A DNA stretch of 64,000 bases, taken from contig CM036252.1 in NCBI GenBank assembly GCA_020698575.1, positions 7,763,178-7,827,177 of the forward strand, read 5' to 3'. The first letter of the stretch is position 1. Each line of letters begins with the position of its first letter. The notes beneath the pieces were generated by a model. The model saw only the letters and a program-made list of their open reading frames with translations, ran no database searches and had not been told where the DNA came from. The stretch comes from Bostrychus sinensis (Eukaryota > Chordata > Actinopteri > Gobiiformes > Eleotridae). This document shows positions 21,740-33,000 of the stretch, piece by piece. The position numbers and the translations under genes were made by a program.

Positions 21740-22446
21740 TTAAACTACCACTCAGTTTATTTAACGAGTAGACCACAGCCTGAAATATACAACATATGAT
21801 ACAGAACGAGAGAGAGAACGCTTTGTTGAGTTTGGGGCTTCTTGGGGATGATGAGCTCACAGGCAGTATCAGATGGTATTCACAGGTGTGAGACAGGAAG
21901 AGGCCTCCTTAACTTTAGATAAGTAAACGTATCTTCAAAAAGCATCAGGGTTTCTATTGTGCTATTCATAAACATGTTTTTTTCAATGAAAGATTCCCAT
22001 AAAGTACAGGACCTTACTCACCATTTCCTACCATCACATTGACACATCGATGCTCTGAGTGGTATTTGGCAGTGCTGAGGAAATAAAATGTTAAAACCAC
22101 TGTTAAAAATGCCTTTGAACCATGCTTATCACACTCTATATGCCTATGAAGGCACTGACTTGAGAACTGCCTGGACAGTGAAGCAGACTGGAAATACTTG
22201 TCCATCTTCAGCCGACCCTGGGCTCCAACTCAAAATGTACTGTCCTGCTCCTACTTTTGCTTCATTCATGTTGTATTGCCCACTGAAAAGCAGCTCAGAG
22301 ATTCTACAACAAAACATGTTAAGAACTACATTCAACAGCAGAGCCAAATATATTTTACTGTGTAGCATGCTCTAGTTTAGACCCGTTTCATTTGTGTGTA
22401 GCAGTAGGTTTTACCTTGACTACTGTAGATCTGCAGGTGGTGTATA

Positions 22447-23070
22447 CAGTATTTTCCAGACTATAAGTCGCACTTTTTTTCATAGTCTGGCTCGGGGTGT
22501 GACGTATACTCAGGTGTGACTTATATATTAAAATATTTCAGGTGTTGGTTAGAGGGCGCTCTAGGCTTGTGTACCAGCATCTGCTGCACCTGTACCACTG
22601 ACAATTTAAAATGTAAACATTAGCGCTAACAACTTAGGCTATAAAGACAACTGAGAAAGAGCGGAATAATTGGAAATGCAATTGATGCTGAGTCTGGCGA
22701 CAGCCACGCAGAGGAGGAAGCGGCGCTTCGTCTACCTCCGGAGTTGGCGGAGTTGTTCAGAAGCGACACCGAGGATGAAGAATTTAAAGGATTTAGCGAT
22801 TAGGAGTGAGATGGTGAGTTTGGTGAACTTGTTATATTATGTTCTTTATGCTATAGTTATGTGAATAACTGTTAATATATTACGTTAACATACGAGACAC
22901 CTATTCAGTTCGTTGTTTATGCTTCATGTAGCTGAATAACCATCAATGTGTTACGTTAGCAAACCACACACCTATTCAGCTGTTGTTCTCTATTCTATTA
23001 TTACTATAACTTGCCTTTCAACATGAAATGTCTGTTCTTGGTGTCGGATTTTGTAAAATAAGTTACCCCC
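22447..23070 (+). mobile_element. CCGTATTTTCC MITE, right end lost
   Basis: The left end is intact (CAGTATTTTCCAGACTATAAG after TA). The right end is missing: sequence matching the family stops near 23,060-23,070, where inverted-duplication arm 2 begins. The acidic-tail coding remnant is present at about 22,675-22,803. Confidence 0.65.
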
Positions 23071-23431
23071 AAATATTTTGAAAATATTGAATTTCTCTAC
23101 ATGCATTCATTTTGTCCACTTCCAAGAGAGAGATTTCTGCAAATAAAAACAAAACACTTTATGTCAAAACTCTAGCCATATTAAAATGAATGTATTGAAT
23201 GTGCAGCTTTCAGATAGAACTGGTTGCTTGTAGACACTGTACCTTCTGATAAACTACCGTTTTTGCCTTATTTTGCATAAATTTCCTATTTTGACCCAAT
23301 ACTGTTTCTTGGAAACTATAGCAATCTGCACTTCTCACTTACTTTTTCTTTATTAGTGACCTAATCCAAGAAAAAGTTCACTACTTTTGTTCTGGAAGCA
23401 TTTTTCTTGTAGTCCAGTGTTATCTTTAAAC

Positions 23432-23749
23432 TGTGACGACCCTGACTGTATACATGTCGTTCCCTCTGGTCCTGTGCTGCTGCTGGCTCTCTCCTCCCCT
23501 TTCAGGTTCCAGCCAATCAGAGTCCAGGCCAGAGGAGCTGCACCTGGCTGTGGGCGAGGCCTCCAGCTTAAAAGCTGGCCTGTGCCATATCTACACTCTC
23601 ACACACAACCATGCATTTGCTCACACCACTGACATTCACGTTAGCTTTGGTTGTTGTAAGTAGTTTATTTTATTAAATATCTCTTGATTTAATCCTTTTA
23701 ACCATGTGTGGTCTCCCTTTTTGTCCGAACCCTGAGCCAGTTTGTGACA
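23432..23749 (+). mobile_element. Solo LTR, right-arm copy
   Basis: It begins TGTGACGACCCTGACTG and ends GAGCCAGTTTGTGACA, with AAAC on both sides (23,428-31 and 23,750-53). It is the same insertion as at 18,380-18,697, copied with the arm. Confidence 0.7.
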
Positions 23750-24052
23750 AAACGCCTATTAAAAAATTTTAACGAGCAGGACTTCAGTCGCTGGATTAGT
23801 ACTGAACTATCTTAAAGCATTTCCTCTGGCACAAAGACAATAAAAGACTGGCAATCCTTTAGGCCTGTAAGGAACAAATGCACGTAATCAGTCAAATACT
23901 AAATCTGAATATTACAAAAATCTATTTCTCAAGAGCAGCTCAGACTCCAAAAAGTTCTGGCAGGTTGTTAAAATTACGGAAAATAAGAATGCATCCTCAC
24001 ACTTCCCTAATGTAATTAAATCTGGAAACATTTTAGTTTCAGATAAACCGAC

Positions 24053-24226
24053 CTGGAGCTGGTGTTGTGCTGGGTGGAGATACATTTGTGTTTGGTGAGG
24101 CATTTGTTGTAGCTGTTAAGGCTGAAGTGATCACAATAGTTAAAGTGAGAGTGTCTCTAAACTCTGCCACTTTAAATACATCTGGAGAATGGAAGAATTA
24201 AAAATAGTACAAGGAAATAGTTTTCC
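24053..24226 (-). pseudogene. Family promoter fused to a mucin-type exon 9 (right-arm copy)
   Basis: Mirror of 17,903-18,076: CAAGGAAATAGTTTTCC (plus, 24,210-24,226), TTTAAATA (24,171-24,178), then the ITSALTATTNASPNTN frame ending at a donor at 24,053. In this arm the fusion points toward the exons of copy 3. It may be the original of the two and a relic of copy 3's own 5' end. Confidence 0.6.
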
Positions 24227-24510
24227 AGAGACTTGTCATGTGTCATCTCTGTTGTTGTAAGCTTGGCATCAGGAAGCATGATAAGAAATATGAGAAGATA
24301 ATGAAGTGACATGGATATTGTTTTTGTTTATCGTTGTTGAAATGGAAAATATTATTTTATTAAACCTTTTAACAGGAAGAGGCCGTCTCTCACATGACCT
24401 CTGTTATATACAGGTTTAATGGTTTTGTCCTTAAACCCACAGTTTTGTAGTGTAGTGTCTCTTATTCTATCATATTTATGAAAATTGATGGCAGCGGTGG
24501 AAAGTAACTA

Positions 24511-25249
24511 CCGTATTTTCCAGAATATAAGTGGCACTTTTTTCCATAGTCTGGCTAGGGGTGTGACGTATACTCAGGTGTGACTTATATATTAAAATAT
24601 TTCAGGTGTTGGTTAGAGGGCGCTCTAGGCTTGTGTACCAGCATCTGCTGCACCTGTACCACTGACAATTTAAAATGTAAACATTACCACTAACAACTTA
24701 GGCTATAAAGACAACTGAGAAAGAGCAGAATAATTGGAAATGGAACTGATGCTGAGTCTGACGACAGCCACGCAGAGGAGGAAGCGGCGCTTCGTCTACC
24801 TCCGGAGTTGGCGGAGTTGTTCAGAAGCGACACCGAGGATGAAGAATTTAAAGGATTTAGCGATTAGGAGTGAGATGGTGAGTTTGGTGAACTTGTTATA
24901 TTATGTTCTTTATGCTATAGTTATGTGAATAACTGTTAATATATTACGTTAACATACGAGACACCTATTCAGTTCGTTGTTTATGCTTCATGTAGCTGAA
25001 TAACCATCAATGTGTTACGTTAGCATAGCGCACACCTATTCAGCTGTTGTTCTCTATTCTATTATTACTATAACTTGCCTTTCAACATGAAATGTCTGTT
25101 CTTGGTGTCAGATTTTGTAAAATAAATTTCCCCCCAAAAATGCAACTTATAGTCCTGTGCGACTTATATACGTTTTATTCTTCTTCATTATGCATTTTTT
25201 GGCTAGTGCGACTTATACTCCGGAGCGACTTATAGTCCGGAAAATAAGG
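24511..25249 (+). mobile_element. CCGTATTTTCC MITE, full length, right arm
   Basis: TA borders, CCGTATTTTCCAG start and inverted end at 25,249. It contains the acidic-tail remnant (about 24,739-24,867: ESDDSHAEEEAALRLPPELA and FRSDTEDEEFKGFSD then a stop). Confidence 0.7.
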
Positions 25250-25394
25250 TAGATACTTTTACTAAAGCAATTTACTCAGATACATTATGAATAAACTGCA
25301 ATATTGTGCAGTATATTGTCCAAGACATACTTTTACTTTAGTTAAATTTGGAAGTAAAAATGTCACTTTTTAAAGTCCAAATAAGAGGAAATAA

Positions 25395-25565
25395 TAATAA
25401 AGCATGAGCCTCACAGACCACCACCAGTAACACATTCCTACAGGCAAGTTGGGTGAAGTGTCTTGCCCAAGGACACAGTGGAAGTAGTACTAGTAGCAGG
25501 GATCAAACTGCCAACCTTCTGATTCCTGGGCAAGCGGCTCTACTTACTGAGCTACTGCCACCCCA
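25395..25565 (-). mobile_element. tRNA-derived SINE fragment
   Basis: It shares AGTGTCTTGCCCAAGGACAC, the region of the pol III B box (diverged here) and the terminal CTGAGCTACTGCCACCCC with the better-preserved element at 31,447-31,800. It is a fragment only. Confidence 0.55.
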
Positions 25566-25669
25566 GGGACCACGTTTAGTTAAGTAGTAGCAGTATTAGT
25601 AGAAAAAATGTTGTTATATTAAAGAAAAAAAAGTTCAAATGTACTTTACTTTCATTGAAGTTGTAAAAG

Positions 25670-27049
25670 TACTCATCAAAAATTATAACTTGAATAAAAT
25701 ACTCCAAATCTACTACTAGATTTGTTTTGGGAACTGCTCAGTCGTATTATTTGTCAGTGACAGACCTGTGTCACATCTTTATTCTGTGGAAAGAGTGATC
25801 TCACTGATCAAGACTGTAATGATGAACGCCTTTGACAATGACGATGTTTTTGGTATTCATTGTTTTTGAAGTGTTAAGTATTTTTATCGTGAACCGTCGA
25901 ACAGGGAAAAGCTGTTGAATGCACTCACACAGCCTCAGCAGTGCCTATAAAAAGTATGTACCCCCCTTTAGCATTTTACTTTTATTGTTGCTTTACAACC
26001 AGGGATTTAATCACATGACAACAATTATGAAGATGCAAACGATTTTTATTGTGACACAAACAAAAAATATGACAGAAAAACAGAAAACTTGAGTGTGCAG
26101 AAGTAGTCACCCCATTTTTAAAGAGGCCCCTAAATGAGACCCAGTGTTACTCAGCCTCAGAAGTCACAGAAATAGTTAGATAAGGTCGGCCTGACTGCAA
26201 TTCAACTGTCATTATGCCACAAAAAACAATTTAATTCATCATTACAACATGGAAAAGATAAGGAACCACACCAAACCTGCCTAAAGATGACCATCTAAAT
26301 CTCACAAACCGAGCAAGGAGTGCATTCATCAGAGAGGCAACAATAAGACTTTGCTGTACAATGCATCCAACCTGAAGCAGATCAAGCTATTTTTAAATAG
26401 AAAAGGAGCACAAATCCTAATGATTTTATGAACCAAGCTCATAAAACTCATCCTAGAAGACTTGGAGCAGGAAGTCCTTCACAATGTGATTCTACAGACG
26501 ACTCTCATTTTTCATATTTCCTTCACAATAAAAAAAAAGTTGGCATGTATTTGTTGTAAAGTGACTGACATAAACCTCTCAGTGATCCATTTAAAATCCA
26601 GGTTTGAAGCAAACAATAAAGGAAAAATGCTAAGGGGGTGAATACTTTTTATAGGTAATGTTTAACATTCACCTGGGCTACAAACACTGTCTCTGTCAAC
26701 AACACAAAGCTATAGAGAGAATGAATTTGTGCTGGTCCCAAGCCCGGATGAATGGAGAGGGTTTTTATGGTTTTATTAATTCCACTCACACAGTTCTCAA
26801 ATCAAAAGATGCATGACTTCCTCATTGACTTAAAAGAACTTTAATGCTTCAAAAGACACCTGGCAACAACAAAAAGCTAAAATCTGAGTGGATGAAAGCA
26901 CTGCAATAAAGAGAACTAGATTACACAGATGCCATATATGGTAAAAAAATAATAATAATCTAAAGACGGAAACGTACATTTAACGGACTTAAAACTAGAA
27001 GAAATGCCAACAGTTTTTGTATTTTTAATTTTGTAAAATGAGTACACTT
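25670..27049. other. Duplicated gene flank interrupted by a Tc1-like MITE
   Basis: The sequence matches the upstream flank of copy 2 (13,870-14,370) on either side of an insertion at 25,939-26,660. That insertion begins CAGTGCCTATAAAAAGTATG and ends with the inverted GTGAATACTTTTTATAGG. Its interior resembles a decayed Tc1 element. No exon of the family was seen here. Confidence 0.55.
25939..26660. mobile_element. Tc1/mariner-like MITE (CAGTGCCTATAAAAAGTA ends)
   Basis: Terminal inverted repeats CAGTGCCTATAAAAAGTATG and CCTATAAAAAGTATTCACCC flank about 0.7 kb. It contains a fossil stretch around 26,245-26,350 resembling the middle of a Tc1-like transposase gene, without an open frame. Confidence 0.6.
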
Positions 27050-30000
27050 TTATGTTGAACCAGCAGATGGCGCTGTAGATGTGCCATTAACCAGACTGAG
27101 AACCGTGTCTGAAGGCAGTCCTTGATTCACCAGTTCCTGTTTAAACTAAAAAGAGAACAGTGTCATTGTTATAACATGGGTCTGATTGTTATAACATGGG
27201 TCTGATTGTTATAACATGGGTCTGATTGTTATAACATGGGTCTGATTGTTATAACATGGGTCTAGATAATATGTAATAAGATTTATGAAGAACTCAATGG
27301 ACCGACCTGCTGTAGGACGGTCCTGAGGTCGTCTTCAGACAGAGCAGCTGAGGAGGAAATCTGGACTTTCATAATAACTAAAAAAAAAAAGAGATTTTAT
27401 TTTTTGGTTATTGTTTGATTTGCTTTTGTGCCTAATATGTTGTATTTTTTAACTAAAAGCTATAATGACCAGTGTATAGATCCTTCCACAAGAGGTTTCT
27501 CTGGGTTGTTGTTAATATATTTGTTAAATTTCACTTTGATTTAATAGCATCCATATCTGAGGTCAGCTCCATTCACCAAAGATACATTTATATATTGAAA
27601 CTACTTGTTCAATATATAAAGCTATATTATAGATAATGCCACACTTTTTCAATGGTGCTGAGTCTATCATGAGATTCATGTTAAGAACAACAAGGTAAGT
27701 TTTGGTGATTGGTAGATTTGGTAGATTGTGCAAATACTGACTGACAGAATCTATTTTTACTTTGCAAAATGTTTGAAATGAAAACAGCACCTCAAATGTT
27801 TTATAAACCCTAAACTGCAGCAGCTGTATCTTCTTCTAAATGAGGTTTAGACTCAGTAAGGTAGATTTGTGTAATATCAAAGCTTTTAATTCTCAAGTTC
27901 TTCATACTTTGTCCCAAAAAATAGCACAACTTGTTACTTTTACCACTCTTTGAGGTGGTCACCCTATTTGTCAGTCTATGAAAAACATTATTTAGTAACC
28001 TACCTATTAATGGAATGGAGTCAGCATTTCCTGGAGCTGTTGTTGTAGCGTCTGGAGGAGATAGACTCGTATTTGGTGTAGTATTTGGTGTAGTATTTGG
28101 TGTAGTATTTGGTGTAGTTGTTAAGGCAGAAGTGATCGTAGCTGGAGCCGTTGTTGTTGTTGTTGAAGGAGCTGAGAATAAGGCAACTGTAAACACAGAA
28201 AACATTTGTAGTTTTCCCTTTTGTCAATGTGGATTATTACGTGGCAAATTCCATGTATGAGTAATGTAAAGCAGTTTAATTCTGCTTCTAATGCTCTCAC
28301 TTTCTGAATAACATGAAATATTCTACAGATCACTGTTTCTCAAACTTTTTGTCTTGTGTACCTCCTGGGCTTTTGGTTTTACCAGAAGTTCCCCTCCAGT
28401 ATACAGTACATTATAATGTTTTTCAAAGAAGTGGTTAAATAAAATGTTTGACAACTAATTATTAAATACAAAATTTAATGTTTGTCTTTATTAGTACAAA
28501 GGCATTTTAGACATATTTTATTGTAAATATTAATCCTCAAGATAAAATTCAAGATAAAAACTACAATACAATGAATAATAATCTGTCTGCCTTTAAAATT
28601 AAAATTAAATTCTCTTCTAATCCATTTATTGTAAAGGAAATAAAAATGTCCCCGTACCCCTGGTGGGGAAACTCTGCTATAGACCAATGGTTCTCGAACT
28701 TTTTTGGGTCTACACATCAAACTTAAATCCAACCAAATCCAGGCTAAGACAGGAATAAAACGGGCTCGACCTCCAAAAGAAGCCTATGTACCACCAGTGA
28801 TACCCAGACCACAGTTTGAGAACCACTGCCCTTACATAAGTGACATTTTCAGATAAGTTGCCCAAGAGTAGTGTTCAATAGACCTTATTTTTACAAAGGA
28901 GCAAAATAAACAATAATTTAGATGGTTATAGTCAGCAATAATAAATGGTTGTTGTTTAGCGGCAACATTTACTATAAATTAATAAAATCTACATTTGAGT
29001 CAGATCATTTACTAATGTGAACTTATTTAAGGTAGGATGTGTGGAGAATGAATTAACTATTGTGGTCTGACACATTTCTGTAACATTTCTGTCCAGTGTA
29101 ACATTTTATAAAAGAATTGTATATTAGCCTATGTAGCCTTTAGCTTATATGCTAAGTATAGATGCTAATTGCTAAGTAATTAAGTCTGCTAAACATTAAT
29201 ACACTCACTAATATTTTCTAACCAGGCTCTGACATTACGTACATATAAAACAGCCATTCCCAAAGTCAGGAGCATCACAGCCGCCTTAAATTTACCAAAA
29301 TCCCACGCCGACCCCAACAATACAACTTCCCTCAATGCCAAACTTTATTTTCATGTTTTTCTCCATATATTTCTATAAAAACATTACAAAAGACACTGAC
29401 TATTGGTTAAAAAGTGTTTTAAAGTTATATTTTTAAACAAATACATTGTAAAAAATAAAATAAAATGCTGCAAAAACTCAACAACTCAAGGCAAAGGATC
29501 CCTCAAGATTTTTGGGGCCAACTCAGAATCTCAAGTTTTCCACACTTTCACTTAATTTGATGTTCATTGATTGATGTTCTATCTATCATTATTTTTTTAC
29601 TCATCTTACAGCCAACTTACAGTGTTCAGAAAAAGTTATTCTTTTGTTAAATGTAGTATATTTAGTTTTTATTATTATCAATAATACTTTTTCTGAACAG
29701 TGGAGTCAGTTGCTGTAAGATGAGCTGGAAAAAATATAGTGAATAAAACTTAGAATTTCAAGTTTTTAGATGTATGAACGTTAAATTTGGTGAGTAAAAA
29801 AATATTAGTTGTTGAAAACTTGAGATTTTGAGTTGATCACCAAAACTCAAAAATCTTGAGGGATCCTGTTGCCTTGAGTTTTTGCAGCATTGTTTTTTAC
29901 AGTGCATTTCAAACTCAATTTCTTTTTATGTACTTAATATAGACAGCCTCTGAGGGCCCCCCTGCAGTACCTTGGCGGACCCCCAGGGGGCCCCGACCCC

Positions 30001-33000
30001 ACTTTGGGAGCCGCTGATGTAGACGATTGGTGGTCAGTTGTCAAAATCATCTTGATTATTCATAATTGCTGTATTTTGTGGCTGATGCTAGTTCCTCCAT
30101 AGAGAATGTATTATTTGTAATGTATTTGTTGTATCGTTTGTTAAAAGGTTGTGTATGTTACAGAGTAGACGCTTACCTTGTCCAACATTGACAATGACAC
30201 ATCTGAGCACTGACTGATACTTGGTCGTGCTGAGGAAATAAACAGGTTATTCTCTTTATTGAACATATTTGAGCCGTGTTACCACAGTTTTATAAAGGCA
30301 CTGACTTGAGAACAGCCTGGACACTGAAGCAGACCGGATGGCTCTGTCCAGCTTCATCCACAGTTGTAGTCCAACTCAGAATGTAGTGTCCCGATGAGTT
30401 TGTCTCAGTCATGTTGTGAGGTCCACTGAACAGCAGCTCGGAAATCCTTTAGAGAAAGGAAAATATAAAAAAGAGCCATGACTTAACTTCATAAAGCAAA
30501 TTGTTTTTACAGCAGTAGAAACACATACAGTACATGCTATGTAATAGTTACACCTCTGTACAACAAAGGGGTCCTAAAGGTAGCTTCAGTCATGAGATCA
30601 ATGTAGTGGGATCGTGCACTTACTAACAAAATGAATGAGGTTTAACATTTGTGGATTTTTTCTTTAGATATTTCTTTCAAGTCCTGCCTTGTACAGTTGC
30701 AAGAAAAATAAAGTGTTATTGAATTTCTGCTATTTGGTCATAAAATGTGATCTGATCTTCATCTAATGTCACAACATTAGACAAACACAGTCTGCTTAAA
30801 CTAATGCTGCAAAAAAAAAAAAAAAAAGAAATGAAAAAATGTTTTCATGTTTTTATTGAACATTTATGCAAACATTAACAATGCAGGATTGAAAAACCTT
30901 TGGATTTAATAACTGGTTGACCTCCTTTGGCAGCAATAATCTCAACCAAACGTTTTCTGTAGTGAAGATCAGACCTGCACAGCGCTCAGGAGCAATTTTG
31001 GACCATTCTTCTTTAGAAAACTGTTTGAGTTCAGCAACTTCTCAGGATGTCTGGTGTGAATTCTGAGCTCTTCTGAGGTCATGCCACAGCATCTCACTCG
31101 GGCTGAAGGCGTATTCTCTTCTGTTGAAGCCATTCTGTTGTTGATTTGCGTCTATGTTTTGGGTCAGTGTCCTGTTGCATCGCCCATCCTTTGTTGAGCT
31201 TCAGTTGGTGGACAGATGGTCTTAAGTTTTCCTGAAAATGTTTGGATAAACTTGGGACTTCATTTTACTGTCGATGATAGTAATCCGTCCAGGCCCTGAG
31301 GCAGCAAAGCAGCCTCAAACCATGATGCTCCTCCACCAGACTTCAGAGTGGGGATGAGGTTTTGATGTTGGTGTGCTGTGCCTTTTTTCTCCTCCTCTCC
31401 TCTGGGCTAGCCTAGGGGTTCCAAAACTTTTTCCATCCTGCACTGTTAATGTTTATATAAATGTTCAATAATAATAATACATCAATTTTATATAGCGCTT
31501 TTCACACAACTCAAAGTCGCTTTACAATTTTTGATCTATTATTCATTCACTCCTCAGTCACACTTGGTGGTGGTGAGCTACTTCTGTAGCCACAGCTGCC
31601 CTGGGGCAGACCGACGGAAGCGTGGCTGCCAATCTGCGCCAACAGCCCCTCCGACCACCACCAAACACAGCCACACTAACACATTCACACAGGCAAGGTG
31701 GGTGAAGTGTCTTGCCCAGGGACACAACGACAGTATGCGCTTCAGATGGGATTCGAACCGGCTACCCTCCTGGGCGAATGCTTAACCCACTGCGCCCCAA
31801 TAAAAACATGAAAACATAAAAAAATTTTGCAGCATTAGTTCAAGCAGACTGTGATTGTCTATTGTTGTGACTTAGATGAAGATCAGATCACCTTTTATTA
31901 TTGTTAGTTGCAAGAGTGTGTAGTAGTGTAGTAAGTAGCTGAATCTTCCTCCTTCAGTGCTGACTTACGTGGACATGTTGGCCTCTGCCTTGATGTAGAT
32001 CAGTAGAGTCTGACTGGCATTGACGTTGAGCTGAGCTCCATGTTGTGGGGTTGGTTCAACAAACCTGGGCAGGTACAGGCCCTCAGTGCAGGATGGAGCT
32101 GCAGATTCCACTAAATATGGAAAAAAAAGACCAAAAGACAAAAACAGACTTTTGTGTGCATGTTTTATTTTGTGTTTTATTTTGTTTGTACCTGTGTGTA
32201 GTTCTTTTTATTCTTCATTCAGATAAAAAGCATCTGTTCACCTGCCCTGAACACTTCCAGAAGTCACTCATTTAGCCAGGCCACAGGTTACAGTTGTATC
32301 ATGTAAAGAAGATCCATATGTGTCCAGAAACACTGTTATCTGCCCAACTGGGTTTGTACTGTCTGATTCATCTAGAACAGTAGTTAGTTTACAGTTTAAC
32401 CTGTTTTAATCAAGCTTTGTTCCAGAGAAGACAGCAGTGTTTCTGGATCATGTTGACACTGTCTGGAACTCCCACCTCCAGGAGAGCTTTGACCAGATCC
32501 CGAGGGAGGCTGGAGACATGGAGTCCAAGTGGACCCTGTTCTCTGCCTCTATTGTCAATGCGGCCGTTCGGAGCTGTGGCCGTAAGGTCTCTGGTGCCTG
32601 TCGTGGCGACAACCCCGAACCCGGTGGTGGACACCGGAAGTAAGGGATGCCGTCAGGCTGAAGAAGGAGTCCTATCGAGCCTGGTTGGTGTGTGGGACTC
32701 CTGAGGCAGCTGATGGGTACCGGCAGGCCAAGTGTACTGCAGCCTGGGCAGTTGTGGAGGCAAAAACTCGGGTCTGGGAAGAGTTCGGGGAGGCCATGGA
32801 GGAGGACTATCGGTTGGCCTCAAAGAAATTCTGGCAAACCGTCCGCCGCCTCAGGAGGGGGAAGCAGTGCTTCACCAACACTGTTTACAGTGGAGGTTGG
32901 GAGCTGTTGACCTTGACTGGGGATGTTGTCGGGCGGTGGAAGGAATACTTTGAGGATCACCTCAATCCCACCGACACGTGTTCCATTGAGGAAGCAGAGG

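Larger units (their letters stand above)
19483..22303 (-). pseudogene. Copy 3, surviving 3' half (exons 7-11) with giant mucin exon
   Basis: Exons found: exon 7 at 22160-22303 (ISELLFSGQYNMNEAKVGAG... VCFTVQAVL), exon 8 at 22022-22074 (TAKYHSEHRCVNVMVGN), exon 9 at 19797-20930 (378 codons, almost entirely Thr, Ser, Asn, Pro and Ala), exon 10 at 19645-19718 (FLKVRISSLVPLSGEEMRTT), exon 11 at 19483-19575 (EELVKRGLPPDMALRIVN... stop). Every exon is open with correct phases and canonical sites. Exons 1-6 are missing: immediately upstream lie a truncated MITE and an inverted-duplication arm. I therefore call it a 5'-truncated gene. The open 1.1-kb exon suggests either recent loss or use of another 5' end. 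A distant promoter-exon fusion in the same orientation at 24,053-24,226 is noted separately. Confidence 0.65.
23071..25250. repeat. Inverted duplication 2, right arm
   Basis: Reverse complement of 16,867-19,057, containing the same solo LTR, the promoter-mucin fusion and the outer MITE. A spacer of about 4 kb (19,058-23,070) separates the arms. Confidence 0.85.

Noticed and set aside
22400..22446. Possible remnant of exon 6 of copy 3 (CCTTGACTACTGTAGATCTGCAG)
   Set aside because: About 20 bases resemble the exon 6 sequence CCTTGATGTAGATCTGTAGAG, but no acceptor, donor or further match is present. Too short to call.
23433..23663. 76-codon frame with a signal-like start MTTLTVYMSFPLVLCCCWLS
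   Set aside because: It lies within the solo LTR copies of the two palindrome arms. It has no homologue in the gene family and no splice context.
24734..24928. 64-codon frame MEMELMLSLTTATQRRKRR repeated in several places
   Set aside because: It recurs only inside the CCGTATTTTCC MITE. The meaningful frame there is the acidic transposase-tail remnant.
31749..31760. tRNA gene suggested by GGTTCGAATCCC on the minus strand
   Set aside because: There is no cloverleaf. The following sequence is the body and tail of a SINE, so the B box belongs to a tRNA-derived retroposon.
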